NCBI RefSeq assembly: GCF_036227225.1 | Contig: NZ_CP109444.1 | Span: forward strand, 7,917,501 to 7,981,500 | Direction: 5' to 3' | From: Streptomyces sp. NBC_01478 | GTDB lineage: Bacteria > Actinomycetota > Actinomycetes > Streptomycetales > Streptomycetaceae | Length of the DNA stretch: 64,000 bases | Part shown: positions 17,655 to 27,000 of the stretch, one piece after another | Layout of the letters: each line of letters opens with the position of its first letter | Position numbering within the stretch: the stretch's first letter is position 1 | Notes under the pieces: generated by a model | Seen by the model: the letters and a program-made list of their open reading frames with translations, nothing else | Told to the model about the DNA's origin: nothing | The model's database searches: none | Translations under genes and position numbers: made by a program

Positions 17655-17757
17655 CGTGGGGCAGGCGTGAGTTGACGTGGAGCAGGCGTGAGTTGACGTA
17701 GAACGCCCGTCAACTCACGTAGAACGTCCGCGAGTTGACGTAGAACACCTTCGAACT
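17652..17757. repeat. Five tandem ~21-bp repeats after the MarR gene
   Basis: Units start at 17652, 17673, 17694, 17716 and 17736 with lengths 21, 21, 22, 20 and 22. Each has a core (TG)ACGTRGRRC and ends in GAGT or AACT. The first begins inside the MarR stop codon. The spacing is close to two helical turns, so identical faces of the DNA repeat; protein binding sites or slippage products are both possible. The segment ends six bases before a hairpin terminator. Confidence 0.7.
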
Positions 17758-17763
17758 CGCACA

Positions 17764-17797
17764 AGCCCGTGGTGCCGACCGGTGCCGCGGGCTTTGT
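17764..17797 (+). terminator. Hairpin terminator after the MarR gene
   Basis: AGCCCGTGG pairs with CCGCGGGCT (nine pairs, one of them G-T) around a 12-base loop, and TTTGT follows. It lies downstream of MarR and before the MFS promoter. Confidence 0.65.
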
Positions 17798-17854
17798 CGT
17801 GCCCGGTGGTCGTCACTCCGGGTGAGCGTGTTCGCCGCGCCGGTCGTGACGGCA

Positions 17855-17900
17855 TTGACTCACGGCTTTCCAATCATCTAGATTTCCATCATCTATAGAT
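17855..17900 (+). promoter_or_regulatory. MFS promoter with operator-like palindromes
   Basis: TTGACT at 17855 and CTAGAT at 17878 are 17 bases apart. The -10 lies in the palindrome ATCTAGAT, and a second one, ATCTATAGAT (17891-17900), follows; both are preceded by ATC in near-direct repeats. A repressor bound here would cover the promoter and start point. CCAATCA before and TGATTGG after add an outer symmetry. Confidence 0.55.
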
Positions 17901-17939
17901 CCCAAGGTCCAGAGTTCCTGTTGATTGGAAGGTCCCCGC

Positions 17940-19553
17940 ATGTCCGCAGAACGCGCACCCTCTCCCACTAGGTGGTGGACACTCGGGATCGTGGCGTTGG
18001 GCTCGTTCATGCTGATGCTCGATCTCAGCGTGGTCTCCATCGCGCTGCCGCAGATCCACAAGTCCCTGGGCAGCAGCTTCGCCGACCTGCAGTGGGTGTT
18101 CGACGCCTACGCCCTCACGCTGGCGATCTTCCTGGTCGCGGCGGGCTCGCTCGCCGACCGGATCGGCCGCAAGAAGGTCTTCCAGGTCGGCTTCGCCATC
18201 TTCACCGCCGCCTCGCTGGCCTGCGGACTGGCCGACGGAGCAGGGGAGTTGAGCTGGTTCCGGGCCATCCAGGGGGTCGGCGCCGCCATCATGTTCGCGG
18301 TCGGACCCGCCATGCTCAGCCATGAGTTCCACGGCAAGGAACGGGCCACCGCGTTCACCGCGTTCGGCGCCGCCGTCGGCCTCGCCGTCGCCACCGGCCC
18401 GCTCATCGGCGGCTCGCTGATCAACGCGCTGTCCTGGCGCTGGATCTTCTACATCAACGTCCCGGTCGGCGTGCTCGCCATCCTCATCGGCGCGCTGCGC
18501 GTCCGCGAGTCCCTCAACAAGCGCGCCCACCCCACCGACTGGGCCGGCCTCGGCACCTTCAGCCTCGCGCTCGGCGCCCTCGTCTACGCCACCATCCGTG
18601 GCCCGGTGGAGGGTTGGACCAGCGGCAACACGCTCGGCCTCTACGCGGCGAGCGTCCTCTTCCTGGTCGTCTTCGTCGCCATCGAGCGCCGGCTCGGTGA
18701 ACGCGCCCTGATCGACCCGGCGTTCTTCCGCAGCCCCACCTTCGTCGGCATCTCCCTCGTCGCCATGATCGGCAACGCGGGCGCCCTGCCCTCGGTGTTC
18801 TTCGAGACCAGCTACCTGGAGAACATGCTGCACGTCGACGCGTGGGGGACAGGGCTACGGTTCCTGCCGCTGACCGGCGCGATGTTCGTCGCCGGTGCCC
18901 TCGGCGGCGGCCTCATCGGCAAGGTCCCCTTCCGGATCCTGCTCGGCGGCTCGACCCTGGTCATGGCCATCGGCATCCTGTGCCTGAACCTGACCGAGGC
19001 CGACTCGTCCTGGACCGTGCTCGTCCCGGCGCTGGTCATCTCCGGCCTCGGCATGGGCGCCTTCAACCCGGCCCGCGCCGCGCTGGCCATCGGGGTCGCC
19101 GAACCGGCCAAGTCCGGTGTCGCGTCCGGCATCAACGAGACCTTCCAGCAGGTCGGCATCGCGGTCGGCATCGCCGGCATCGGCGCGTACTTCCAGCACA
19201 CCGTGTCCCAGGACTTCACCTCCTCGGCCGTCGGCAAGCAGCTCGGCGACGACGCCGCGGAGAGTGCCGCGCACGGCATCAGCGCCGGCGGCCTCGACGC
19301 CGTCGCCCAGGCCGCGGGCCCGCTGCGCGAGAAGGTACTGGCCGCCGGGCAGGACGCGTTCATGAACGCCTTCCACGGAGCGATGACGCTCAGCGCGATC
19401 CTCGGCTTCGTCGCCGCGATCATCGGCTTCACGATGCTGCGCACGAAGGACCTGCACGCCAGCGCCCTGTCGACGATCCCGCCGGACGTCGACGAGGACG
19501 GCGAGGTACGCCCCGACGACGCGTCGGACCTCCCGGTCGGCGCCCCGGCCTGA
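17940..19553 (+). CDS. MFS drug exporter, DHA2 (EmrB/QacA) family
   Basis: 537 residues with about 14 membrane helices, exporting small molecules with proton exchange. Motif A is GSLADRIGRKKVFQ, and the helix 5 motif is seen in GPLIGGSLINALSWRWIFYI. ATG 17940 follows GGAAGG; an in-frame TTG at 17925 is that same ribosome site. It is divergent from the biosynthetic operon and next to the MarR gene, so export of the operon's product or self-resistance is the likely job. The promoter overlaps two palindromes that could be MarR sites. Confidence 0.88.
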   Translation: MSAERAPSPTRWWTLGIVALGSFMLMLDLSVVSIALPQIHKSLGSSFADLQWVFDAYALTLAIFLVAAGSLADRIGRKKVFQVGFAIFTAASLACGLADGAGELSWFRAIQGVGAAIMFAVGPAMLSHEFHGKERATAFTAFGAAVGLAVATGPLIGGSLINALSWRWIFYINVPVGVLAILIGALRVRESLNKRAHPTDWAGLGTFSLALGALVYATIRGPVEGWTSGNTLGLYAASVLFLVVFVAIERRLGERALIDPAFFRSPTFVGISLVAMIGNAGALPSVFFETSYLENMLHVDAWGTGLRFLPLTGAMFVAGALGGGLIGKVPFRILLGGSTLVMAIGILCLNLTEADSSWTVLVPALVISGLGMGAFNPARAALAIGVAEPAKSGVASGINETFQQVGIAVGIAGIGAYFQHTVSQDFTSSAVGKQLGDDAAESAAHGISAGGLDAVAQAAGPLREKVLAAGQDAFMNAFHGAMTLSAILGFVAAIIGFTMLRTKDLHASALSTIPPDVDEDGEVRPDDASDLPVGAPA

Positions 19554-19593
19554 CCACACCGAAACCGCGCGGCTGAGAAGCCCGCCGAGTTCA

Positions 19594-19630
19594 CCGTCCC
19601 GGTGGCCAATCCCCCGCGCCACCGGGACGG
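19594..19630. terminator. Perfect 13-bp hairpin after the MFS gene
   Basis: CCGTCCCGGTGGC and its exact complement (19618-19630) surround an 11-base loop. It starts 41 bases after the exporter stop. There is no T tract, as is common in this kind of genome. Confidence 0.75.
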
Positions 19631-19727
19631 TTCAGTCGTGTCCGGCGGTGGTCGGCCGGGGTGTGGGGCGAGCGGTCGGGGTTGGAGCCGGCGGGGCCGG
19701 GCGATGCGTGAGCTCGGCCGACCGGAG

Positions 19728-19970
19728 TCACCCGGTGGCGCCCTGGTTCTTGCTTCTCATCGCGCTGACCGTCTGGCCGGCCATGAGGAGGCATGCGATC
19801 AGGGCGAAGGGCCAGATCCAGAGGGGGGCGTCGGCGTTGTAGAGGGGGGTGAGGGCCGACAGCAGGGACAGGGCGGCCCAGACGGCGAGTCGTGCGGAGA
19901 GGAGTGCCCAGGGGTTGGTGGGGCGTGCGAAGAGAATGCGTGCGCGCACCGAGTCCGGGGGGATGGCCAT
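19728..19970 (-). CDS. Small hypothetical membrane protein
   Basis: 80 residues with two hydrophobic segments (LSARLAVWAALSLLSAL and PLWIWPFALIACLLMAG) and a basic C-terminus. GGAGA seven bases before the ATG supports the start. It lies just past the terminator of the RHS unit and so has its own promoter. I do not recognise the family. Confidence 0.6.
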   Translation of the reverse strand: MAIPPDSVRARILFARPTNPWALLSARLAVWAALSLLSALTPLYNADAPLWIWPFALIACLLMAGQTVSAMRSKNQGATG

Positions 19971-20010
19971 ACGTGTCTCCGCGTGTGTGATGCGACTCCG
20001 CGATCGGGTG

Positions 20011-20045
20011 CGGCCCCCGGCGAAGGACAGATTCGCCGGGGGCCG
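20011..20045 (-). terminator. Perfect 14-bp hairpin ending the RHS unit
   Basis: CGGCCCCCGGCGAA pairs exactly with 20032-20045 around a seven-base loop. It lies 15 bases past the stop of the small gene at 20060-20245, so that gene and the RHS gene before it end at one terminator. Confidence 0.75.
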
Positions 20046-20059
20046 CTCGTGCCGGTTCG

Positions 20060-20245
20060 CTACAGGTTTCTCTTCGGCCTGCGCACCGCTATCGCGATGG
20101 CTGTCCCGAGGAGAATCCCGGGAATGACCAGGTATCCGAGTGCCAGTTTCGGCATCGCGAGGTGAGCCAGACAGATACTGCTCACGCTGGCGACGGCAGC
20201 GATAGTGGACCCGATACGGTCGGGTTTACGATCCTGGGAACGCAT
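20060..20245 (-). CDS. Small two-helix membrane protein, candidate RHS immunity
   Basis: 61 residues: a short charged N-terminus, helix one (IAAVASVSSICLAHLAM), helix two (ALGYLVIPGILLGTAIAIAV) and a basic tail. The ATG at 20245 lies seven bases after AAAGG; a GTG three codons earlier touches that ribosome site. It starts 15 bases after the stop of the giant RHS gene and shares its terminator. That is where the immunity gene of an RHS toxin usually sits, and a membrane immunity protein would suit a membrane-acting tip. No similarity is known to me; the role is inferred from position only. Confidence 0.6.
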   Translation of the reverse strand: MRSQDRKPDRIGSTIAAVASVSSICLAHLAMPKLALGYLVIPGILLGTAIAIAVRRPKRNL

Positions 20246-20260
20246 TTGTGTCACCTTTTT

Positions 20261-23200
20261 TTAACCCCATCGGTAACTGCCCATTCCGGCTGCACAGCCG
20301 AAGGCGCCATTGAATCCTGCCGCGGCCCAGTCGACCGGCCCAGCCCACCAGCCATACGCGAGAGTCGCTCCACCTGCACCTCCACCCCACCACGCGCACT
20401 GTCTGACGTAGTGGTTGCGCGACACGCGGCCGCCCCAGTGCCGGAGAGCGTAGTAGGTGTGACGCACCACGGGGTGACGTCTCCCCCAGCGACTGAGCGC
20501 TCGGTGTACGTGGCGATAGTAACGGTGCCAGTGCCACCAATTGCCGTCGAGGTCATAGTGGTTGATCGGGTCCCCGTTGCAGTAGTCGTAGGCGTTGGCG
20601 CTGCCTCCGGGGACGGGGTCGACGGACAGGAAGCGTCCGGTGGTCGGGTCGTAGAGGCGTACTCCCATGAGGACGGCGCCGGTTGCTGTCTCGCCGGAGC
20701 GCTGCTTGCCGCCGAGCCAGCCGTAGCGGACCGCGGTGGCGTCGCCTTCGGCGATGCCGTACTCGTCGTAGGCGAGTGCGGTGACGGCCTGGGAGGTGTC
20801 CAGCGGCAGTTGGACCGTCACGTCGCCGTGGACGTCCGTGAGTTGGAGGACGGTGTCGCCCGTGGCGCTGGTGATCGCCTCCAGGTCGCCGCTGCTGCCT
20901 TGGACGTCGCGGGTGAGGGTGCTGCTGGTCTCCTGGGTCCAGTCGGGGCTGTCGCCGTCGGCGCCGTAGTGGTTGGTCCTGGATCCGGTCTGGGTCCAGG
21001 TGCCGCTGCTGTCGGACTCGGTGGTCCAGGTGGCGAGGCGGCCGGCCGCGTCCAGGTTCCAGGTCTGCCGGCTGATGCCGGAGGTCTCCTGCTGGACGAG
21101 GTTGTTGGCGTAGTAGCCGATGGTCGCGCCGGAGGCCTGGGTGGTGGTGCGGCCGAAGGCGTCGTAGACCGTGCCCGAGGTGGTCAGACGGTCGGCGCTG
21201 TCGTAGGAGTACGACGTCGTCGTCGCCCCCGTGGACGTGCAGGCCGCGCCGATGTCGGCGGTCTCGGTGGCGAGGGCGGTGCGGTTGGTGTTGTTGTCGA
21301 AGGTGTAGTCGCGGCGGGTGCAGGCGCCGTACGGGTCGGTGTCGTCCGCCCTCGTGAGGCGCCCGGCCGCGTCGTAGGTGTAGTCGCGGCTGCGGGTCTG
21401 GCCGGCGGTGTCGGTGTCGTCGACGACCTGGCCTTGGACGCTTTCGTCGGTGCTGTCGGAGGCGACGACGGTGCCGTCGCTGTCCTGGGTGTAGACCTTG
21501 GACGTCTCGGCGCCGGTCTCGTCCTGGCCGATGGTCAGGGTGTAGCCGCCGGGCAGGGACTCGGTGGCGAGGTCGCCGTCCGCGTCGTAGGTGGCGGCGA
21601 AGGTGCCGGCGACCGAGTCGGTGCGGGAGGTCTCCACACCGCGCGGGTCCTTGGTGGTGTCGTAGGTGTAAGTGGTGGTGGACGGGGCGGAGTCGGTGGT
21701 CTTCACCTTGCGCCCGAGCGCGTCGTACTGGGTGGCGGTGGTGTTGCCCGCGCCGTCGTTGTAGGAGATCTCCCGTCCGAGCTGGTCGGTGGTGTGGGTG
21801 ACGGTCTGGCCGTTGGAGGTGACCGTGGCCACGTCGCCGCTGTCGGCGTCGTAGGTCGTGGTCGTGTCCGGTACCGCGGTGCCCACTCCGCCGCTGACCG
21901 CGGTGGTCGTCAACCGGCCTGCCGCGTCATAGGAGTTGGTGGTGGTGCGGGTGACGGAGTTCGCCGTCTCGGTGGTCTTGGCGGTGTTGCCCCACCGGTC
22001 GTACTCGGTGGTCTTGGTGGGCAGTTGGGTGGGGTTGGAGCCGCCGCCGGTGATCGCGCCGGCCGGGCCGGTGGAGCAGACCAGGTCGGCCCATTCCGGC
22101 TTGGCGTTGCACGCGCCGGTGCCGGTGGCCGCGTAGTAGGTGGTGACCGTGGCTCCGGCGTCCGAGCCGGACGACTTCGGCAGGGTGGTCTTGGTGACCC
22201 GGCCCTGGGAGTCGTACGACGTGGTCTTGGTCAGCGCGAGACCTGACGGGTCGGTGATGACCGAAGTCGGCAGGCCCTTGACCCAGTCGTACTGGGTGGT
22301 CGTGGTGCGGGTGTCCGCGTCGGAGGGATATCCGTCCACGTAGGCGCCCACCGTGGTGGTGGTGACCTGGTTGGCGACGGTGGCGGTGCCGTCGGTCGGG
22401 CGGCCCTCGTCGTAGGTGTTGACGGTGTGCTGCCGGGCCGGAACGTCGGTGCCGACTGCCAGGTCCGTGCCACCGGTACCGGCCTTGAGCGCCGAGGTGA
22501 GGGTCACCTGGTGCAGGGGCCCGTACTCGTCGGTCTCACGCAGACCGTCGGAGGAGTACACCGAGCGGGTCGACAGCAGGTCGGCGCGGTCGGCGGAGCT
22601 CATCTGGTCGATGCTCAGCGCGACCTGCTCGGCCTGGCCGTCGCCGCTGGTGGCGAGCGCCAACTCGCGGTTGGAGGCGGTCAGTTGGCGCACCGTGTTG
22701 CCGAACTGGTCGTATCCGGTGGTGGTGATGTGCCCACCGGGTGTGGCCGTGTTGACCTCCCGTCCGGAGTTGTCCGTGTAGGTGATCGTCGCCCGCTTGT
22801 AGTCGGTCGCGGCCAGGTCGCTGCCCGTGTGCGACGCCGGTACGGAGTCGGCGGGGAAGACGGCGGTCGCGTCCGTGGGGACGTCGTCCTGGGCCCAGGC
22901 GGCCACGTCCGAGGTGCCCATGGCGTTGGGGGCCGTGCTGCCGGTCAGCGGCACGTCGTAGACGACGCCGGTGGTCGCGGTGGTGCCGTCGGTGGTGCTC
23001 TTGGTGCCCGCCGTCAGGTTCGGGCGGGAGGCCGACAGGAGCATGCCCGCACCGGCGGTGGCGGCGTTTCCGGCCTGGCCGTAGGTGAAGGTCCACGGCA
23101 GTTGGCCGGGCGGGGTGAGGGTGATGACGTGGCCGGCGCTGTCGTAGGTGTAGGCGGTCTTCAGCGCGGGGCTGATCCGCGGGTCCCACTGCTCGCGCAG

Positions 23201-26200
23201 ATGGCCGGTGGTGTCGTAGGAGTACTGCGAGACCACGGTGGCGGTCGCCGCCGAGGCGCCCGGATCGGTGGCCCACTGCTTGATCTGCTTGACCTGCCCG
23301 GTGTAGTCGCCCAGGGCGGAGCTGGTGGCGGTGGTGGAGGTCGCGTAGACGAACTCCAGCAGCCGGCAGCCCTTCGTGGACGGCGTGGTCCCGCAGGTGG
23401 CGGCCGACACCGCCGAGGTGGGGGCGATCACGTACTTCGGACGGGCGAGCGTGCTGGTGGTGGAGGGCTTCTCCGAGACCACCTTGGTGGTGGAGTTGTC
23501 GGTGGGCAGGTAGGTGCTGGACACCTGCCAGGTCGTCGAGGCCGAGTCCACCTTGGCGAATGCGGTGGCGGTGCCCTCGTCGTCCTTCAGGGTGAAGGCC
23601 GACACCGTGGTCAGGTCGTTCGTCGTGGTGCCGGAGCTGTTCGTGCTGGTCAGTGTCAGGTCTTCGGAGCCGGGCTCGGGCTTCCAGCCGCCGGAGCTGG
23701 TGGCGGTGAACCCGGTCTCGTTGCCGTCCACGTCGACCAGGGCGACCGAGGTGGCCGAGGTCTTGCGGATGTCCACCCAGTCGGAGTCGGTGATCTCCGC
23801 GGTCGTGCCCGAGGTCCACTGCGGACCGAAGATGGCCACCTGGCCGTCGGCGTCGGACCCGACGGTCGGGCGGCGGGAGGACGCGGTGCGCGACACCGAG
23901 AGGTCGAAGCCGGAGGCGTCGGTGGCGGACAACGTGAAGTCACCGGTGAGGGTGTTCACCGAGCCGGGGCCGACGCTCGCGCTCGGGGCGGTGCCGGCGT
24001 TGCGGTCCACCGTGATGGTGTGCGGCTGGGAGTAGGCGGTCGTCGTACCGTCGGTGAAGGCCGCCCGGATGTCGAGAGAACCGTCCTGTGACAGGGAGTT
24101 GGTGACACTCCACGTCAGCGCCGCGGGCGAGCCGCCCGACACGGCGAGTGGCCAGGCCGAGACCGCCGAGCCGTCGGAGGACTTGGTGACGTCCGCGACC
24201 GGGACACTGGTCCAGGAGTCGGTCTCGCCGCGCCGGTACTGGTAAGTGACCCCGGTGTACGTGGACTTGCCGGTGGACGTCAGGCTGACCCGGCGGGCCG
24301 CGCTGTTGCCCGCGGCCGGGGTGAGCAGACCCGCGCCCCCACCGACACCGAACGCGTAGGTGGTGGTGGCCGTGGACACGTTGCCGCCGGAGTCGACGGT
24401 CTTGGCGTACAGCTTGTGCCAGTCCTCACCCGGGTTGATCGTGATGGTGAGGGCGTCGCCGCCGTTGCCGTCGGTGGTGTCGTAGACCCGCTGGGGCACC
24501 GTCGAGTCGTCCAGGCCCCAGTAGAAGCCCATGCCGTCGGTCGAGGTGGTGTCCAGGGTGCAGGTGGCACCGCCGGTCGCCGTCGCCGTCCAGGTGCTGG
24601 CCGTGTACGGGTCGCAGGAGATCGTCGGCGCGGCCGGCAGGGCCGTGTTCATCACGAACGTGGTGTAGCCGGACCAGGCCCCGTAGTCGGTGCCGTCGTA
24701 GCCGCGCACCCGGAACCGCAGGTGCGTGCCCGCCGGGAACGCGGAAGCGGACGGGATGGTCAGCTTCGCCGTCGAACCCGAGGCCACGGAGGCGGAGGTG
24801 GCGGTGTAGGTGTACGTGGTGTCCGCGTACGCCGGGTCCGCCGTGACCTCGAACTGGCCCTTGACCGTGGAGCCGTCGGCGTCGGTGACCTTCGCCGACA
24901 GCGTCGGGGTCAGCGAGGTCGCGTACCGCTTGCCGTTGTAGGCGTTGACCGCGCTCGGCGAGATCGCCGACGCGCTCGTCGTCGCGTACGAGTTGTAGGT
25001 CACGACCAGCTTCGGCGCGTAGCCGGCGGTCGTGTAGTTCGCCGAACGGAAGCGGCGCCAGGTGGTGGAGTCGGTCTCGCTGTCGGCGCGGACCTGGAGG
25101 CCGTAGTTGGCCGAACCGTCCGCCCATGCCTGGGTGATGGTCTGGAGGCTCCAGTTCGACCAGTTCGCGGCGCAGGTGGAGCCGCCCCAGTGGCCGGTGT
25201 TGCTCGCCTGACCGGTCGTGGTCGTCGTCGGCTGCGCACCCCAGGTGATGGCCGAGGACGTCCAGGTCGAGGTGATGCGCTTGGCGAGAGTGGGCGAGCC
25301 GGTGGTGTCGCAGGTCGCCGAATAGTAGTTGTACAGCGACATCGTCGCCGCGGTGATGTGCTTGCCGGCGAACTTCGACACGTCGAACTTCAGGTACGAG
25401 CGGGCGGTGTCCGTCCCCGCGTCGTACGTGCCCGACTTCAGTTCCTCCGAGGAGATCTGCGAGTCGGGGTAGTCCGGGTTCTGCACCCAGGTGTCGGTGG
25501 TGACGGCCAGGGTGGTGGTCGGGTCGACCGTCACCGGGTAGGTCGCGGTGGCCAGGAAGTCCTTGTCCGGGGTGAGGACGAGGGTCTGCGCGCCGTCCGC
25601 GGCGGTCTCGACCTTCGTCGCCACCTGCTGCTGGTGCGCGGACTCGCCCGACGCCTTGTCCTTGCTGGCGTCCCACATCATCGGGGCGGGTGCCTCGGCG
25701 ACCAGTTTGCCGGTGGAGTCCTTGAGCAGCAGGTGCCCGGAGGCGGCCTGGGAGAGCTTCAGCCCGTCCAGGTTCAGCGGGATGCGGTACGACACCGCGT
25801 CACCCGTCGGCTGCTGAGCGAGCCGGATGTTCTCCGAGAAGCCCTGCGCGAGCGCGGTGACCGACAGGGTCTGGCCGCCGCCCAGGTCGTAGGAGGCGGC
25901 GTTGTTCTTCACCTCGGGGGTGGGCAGCTTGTCCTGCCAGCCCAGCCCGAAGGACTCCTTGCCCTTCGTCACCGACGCCAGGTCCGTGTCCCCGCCGTCG
26001 GAGACCGCGATGTCCGCGGCCGCGGCGGCGGGCGTGAGGTCGGCGCCGGTGTCGGACAGCGCGGTGTCGATGTTCTTCCACTTGCCGTCGACCTTGGTCC
26101 GGACCGGTCCGGCGTACGCGGCTGTCTCCAGCTCCCCACTGGGCAGCGCGTACGTCGTCGAGTCCGTGGTCCGGGCCGACAGCACCTCGATCTTCCGGTT

Positions 26201-26476
26201 CTGCAACCGGGCCATCAGCACTGCCGACGCCTCGTCCTGCGCCTGGGCAGGACCCAGCGTTTTACTCGTGTCGGACGACGTGGAAATGGACGACGTGGTC
26301 GTCGCGGGTTCCGCACTCGTCGTGCTCTCGGCGAATGCGAGTCCGCTGCTCTCGGCCACCAGAGCCGTCTCGGCGGCCATGAGCAGTACGACGCCGATGG
26401 CTATCTGTCGCAGCCGTCGCGCCTGGTGCGCGCGGCCCTTTCCTGATCTGTGGTGGGTCACGGGTCTGTGACGCAC
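20261..26476 (-). CDS. Secreted RHS/YD-repeat polymorphic toxin-like protein
   Basis: 2071 residues. GTG 26476 follows GGGAGGGAG and gives a basic leader with a hydrophobic core (IAIGVVLLMAAETALVA) and an AFA cleavage site. A DNRLRE-type carbohydrate-binding-like domain covers about 320-495, then fibronectin-like segments, then YD repeats from about 1015. The RHS core closes near 1955 with LYDPTTGRFLSVDPV and AYDYCNGDPINHYDLDG. After it comes a 95-residue tip: a His/Trp/Arg-rich half (WWHWHRYYRHVHRALSRWG) and a Gly/Ala-rich hydrophobic half. In this family the core is a shell that encloses the C-terminal toxin. No nuclease motif is seen in this tip, and a membrane-active one is my guess. It is in one unit with the small membrane gene behind it. 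Confidence 0.88.
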   Translation of the reverse strand: MRHRPVTHHRSGKGRAHQARRLRQIAIGVVLLMAAETALVAESSGLAFAESTTSAEPATTTSSISTSSDTSKTLGPAQAQDEASAVLMARLQNRKIEVLSARTTDSTTYALPSGELETAAYAGPVRTKVDGKWKNIDTALSDTGADLTPAAAAADIAVSDGGDTDLASVTKGKESFGLGWQDKLPTPEVKNNAASYDLGGGQTLSVTALAQGFSENIRLAQQPTGDAVSYRIPLNLDGLKLSQAASGHLLLKDSTGKLVAEAPAPMMWDASKDKASGESAHQQQVATKVETAADGAQTLVLTPDKDFLATATYPVTVDPTTTLAVTTDTWVQNPDYPDSQISSEELKSGTYDAGTDTARSYLKFDVSKFAGKHITAATMSLYNYYSATCDTTGSPTLAKRITSTWTSSAITWGAQPTTTTTGQASNTGHWGGSTCAANWSNWSLQTITQAWADGSANYGLQVRADSETDSTTWRRFRSANYTTAGYAPKLVVTYNSYATTSASAISPSAVNAYNGKRYATSLTPTLSAKVTDADGSTVKGQFEVTADPAYADTTYTYTATSASVASGSTAKLTIPSASAFPAGTHLRFRVRGYDGTDYGAWSGYTTFVMNTALPAAPTISCDPYTASTWTATATGGATCTLDTTSTDGMGFYWGLDDSTVPQRVYDTTDGNGGDALTITINPGEDWHKLYAKTVDSGGNVSTATTTYAFGVGGGAGLLTPAAGNSAARRVSLTSTGKSTYTGVTYQYRRGETDSWTSVPVADVTKSSDGSAVSAWPLAVSGGSPAALTWSVTNSLSQDGSLDIRAAFTDGTTTAYSQPHTITVDRNAGTAPSASVGPGSVNTLTGDFTLSATDASGFDLSVSRTASSRRPTVGSDADGQVAIFGPQWTSGTTAEITDSDWVDIRKTSATSVALVDVDGNETGFTATSSGGWKPEPGSEDLTLTSTNSSGTTTNDLTTVSAFTLKDDEGTATAFAKVDSASTTWQVSSTYLPTDNSTTKVVSEKPSTTSTLARPKYVIAPTSAVSAATCGTTPSTKGCRLLEFVYATSTTATSSALGDYTGQVKQIKQWATDPGASAATATVVSQYSYDTTGHLREQWDPRISPALKTAYTYDSAGHVITLTPPGQLPWTFTYGQAGNAATAGAGMLLSASRPNLTAGTKSTTDGTTATTGVVYDVPLTGSTAPNAMGTSDVAAWAQDDVPTDATAVFPADSVPASHTGSDLAATDYKRATITYTDNSGREVNTATPGGHITTTGYDQFGNTVRQLTASNRELALATSGDGQAEQVALSIDQMSSADRADLLSTRSVYSSDGLRETDEYGPLHQVTLTSALKAGTGGTDLAVGTDVPARQHTVNTYDEGRPTDGTATVANQVTTTTVGAYVDGYPSDADTRTTTTQYDWVKGLPTSVITDPSGLALTKTTSYDSQGRVTKTTLPKSSGSDAGATVTTYYAATGTGACNAKPEWADLVCSTGPAGAITGGGSNPTQLPTKTTEYDRWGNTAKTTETANSVTRTTTNSYDAAGRLTTTAVSGGVGTAVPDTTTTYDADSGDVATVTSNGQTVTHTTDQLGREISYNDGAGNTTATQYDALGRKVKTTDSAPSTTTYTYDTTKDPRGVETSRTDSVAGTFAATYDADGDLATESLPGGYTLTIGQDETGAETSKVYTQDSDGTVVASDSTDESVQGQVVDDTDTAGQTRSRDYTYDAAGRLTRADDTDPYGACTRRDYTFDNNTNRTALATETADIGAACTSTGATTTSYSYDSADRLTTSGTVYDAFGRTTTQASGATIGYYANNLVQQETSGISRQTWNLDAAGRLATWTTESDSSGTWTQTGSRTNHYGADGDSPDWTQETSSTLTRDVQGSSGDLEAITSATGDTVLQLTDVHGDVTVQLPLDTSQAVTALAYDEYGIAEGDATAVRYGWLGGKQRSGETATGAVLMGVRLYDPTTGRFLSVDPVPGGSANAYDYCNGDPINHYDLDGNWWHWHRYYRHVHRALSRWGRRHPVVRHTYYALRHWGGRVSRNHYVRQCAWWGGGAGGATLAYGWWAGPVDWAAAGFNGAFGCAAGMGSYRWG

Positions 26477-27000
26477 GATCAGCTCCCTCCCTGACACTCC
26501 GCACCGCGGAGCCAACAGAAACGAACTGATCTTCACGGAAGGTTCGCGACGCCCTCATGGGAGTCACAGGAAACACTCAACCGAAACCCCGGAAACGATC
26601 AAGGAATAACAAAGGGAGGGTTGTGGTGCGGTAGCCCGGCTGGACCCCAATTGGATGTCTTTGCGCGCTTCAACCCGTGCGTTGCCGATGGGTGAGTCCG
26701 TAATCGAGTTCTCTGAATCGCTCCAGGTTTTTCCCAAGAGATGGGAGAAGAAGTGGATCAATCGGCAAGAACTCGGCAAGTGTCCTGCGAGGTCGCTGAT
26801 AGCGCCCTGTGTGATTGATTGTCCATGGTTGTCGAGCAGTTCACCTGAGGGTTGCCCGGCCGACCCGGTCATGGTGATAAGTGCCGTGGAGCGTCATGGG
26901 CCGAGCGGAGCGCGGCACCAAAGTTCTCGATCCTTATGCTCATGCTCTGCTCTTGCCCACACCTCACGCTCGAAGTCGGCCGATTCTCCGGGGGACCAAC
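26477..27000. other. Intergenic region between RHS and the secreted protein
   Basis: About 520 bases holding the divergent promoters of the RHS gene (minus) and of the secreted protein (plus). It is clearly lower in GC than its flanks at 26550-26870. Open frames here have no family look and no ribosome site. I could not assign firm promoter boxes. Confidence 0.5.

Noticed and set aside
17652..17757. Tandem repeats as a CRISPR array
   Set aside because: Units abut with no spacers and no cas genes are near.
20162..22246. 694-residue plus-strand frame opposite the RHS gene
   Set aside because: Gly/Val repeat translation typical of antisense of a YD-repeat gene; no ribosome site, and the opposite frame has clear domains.
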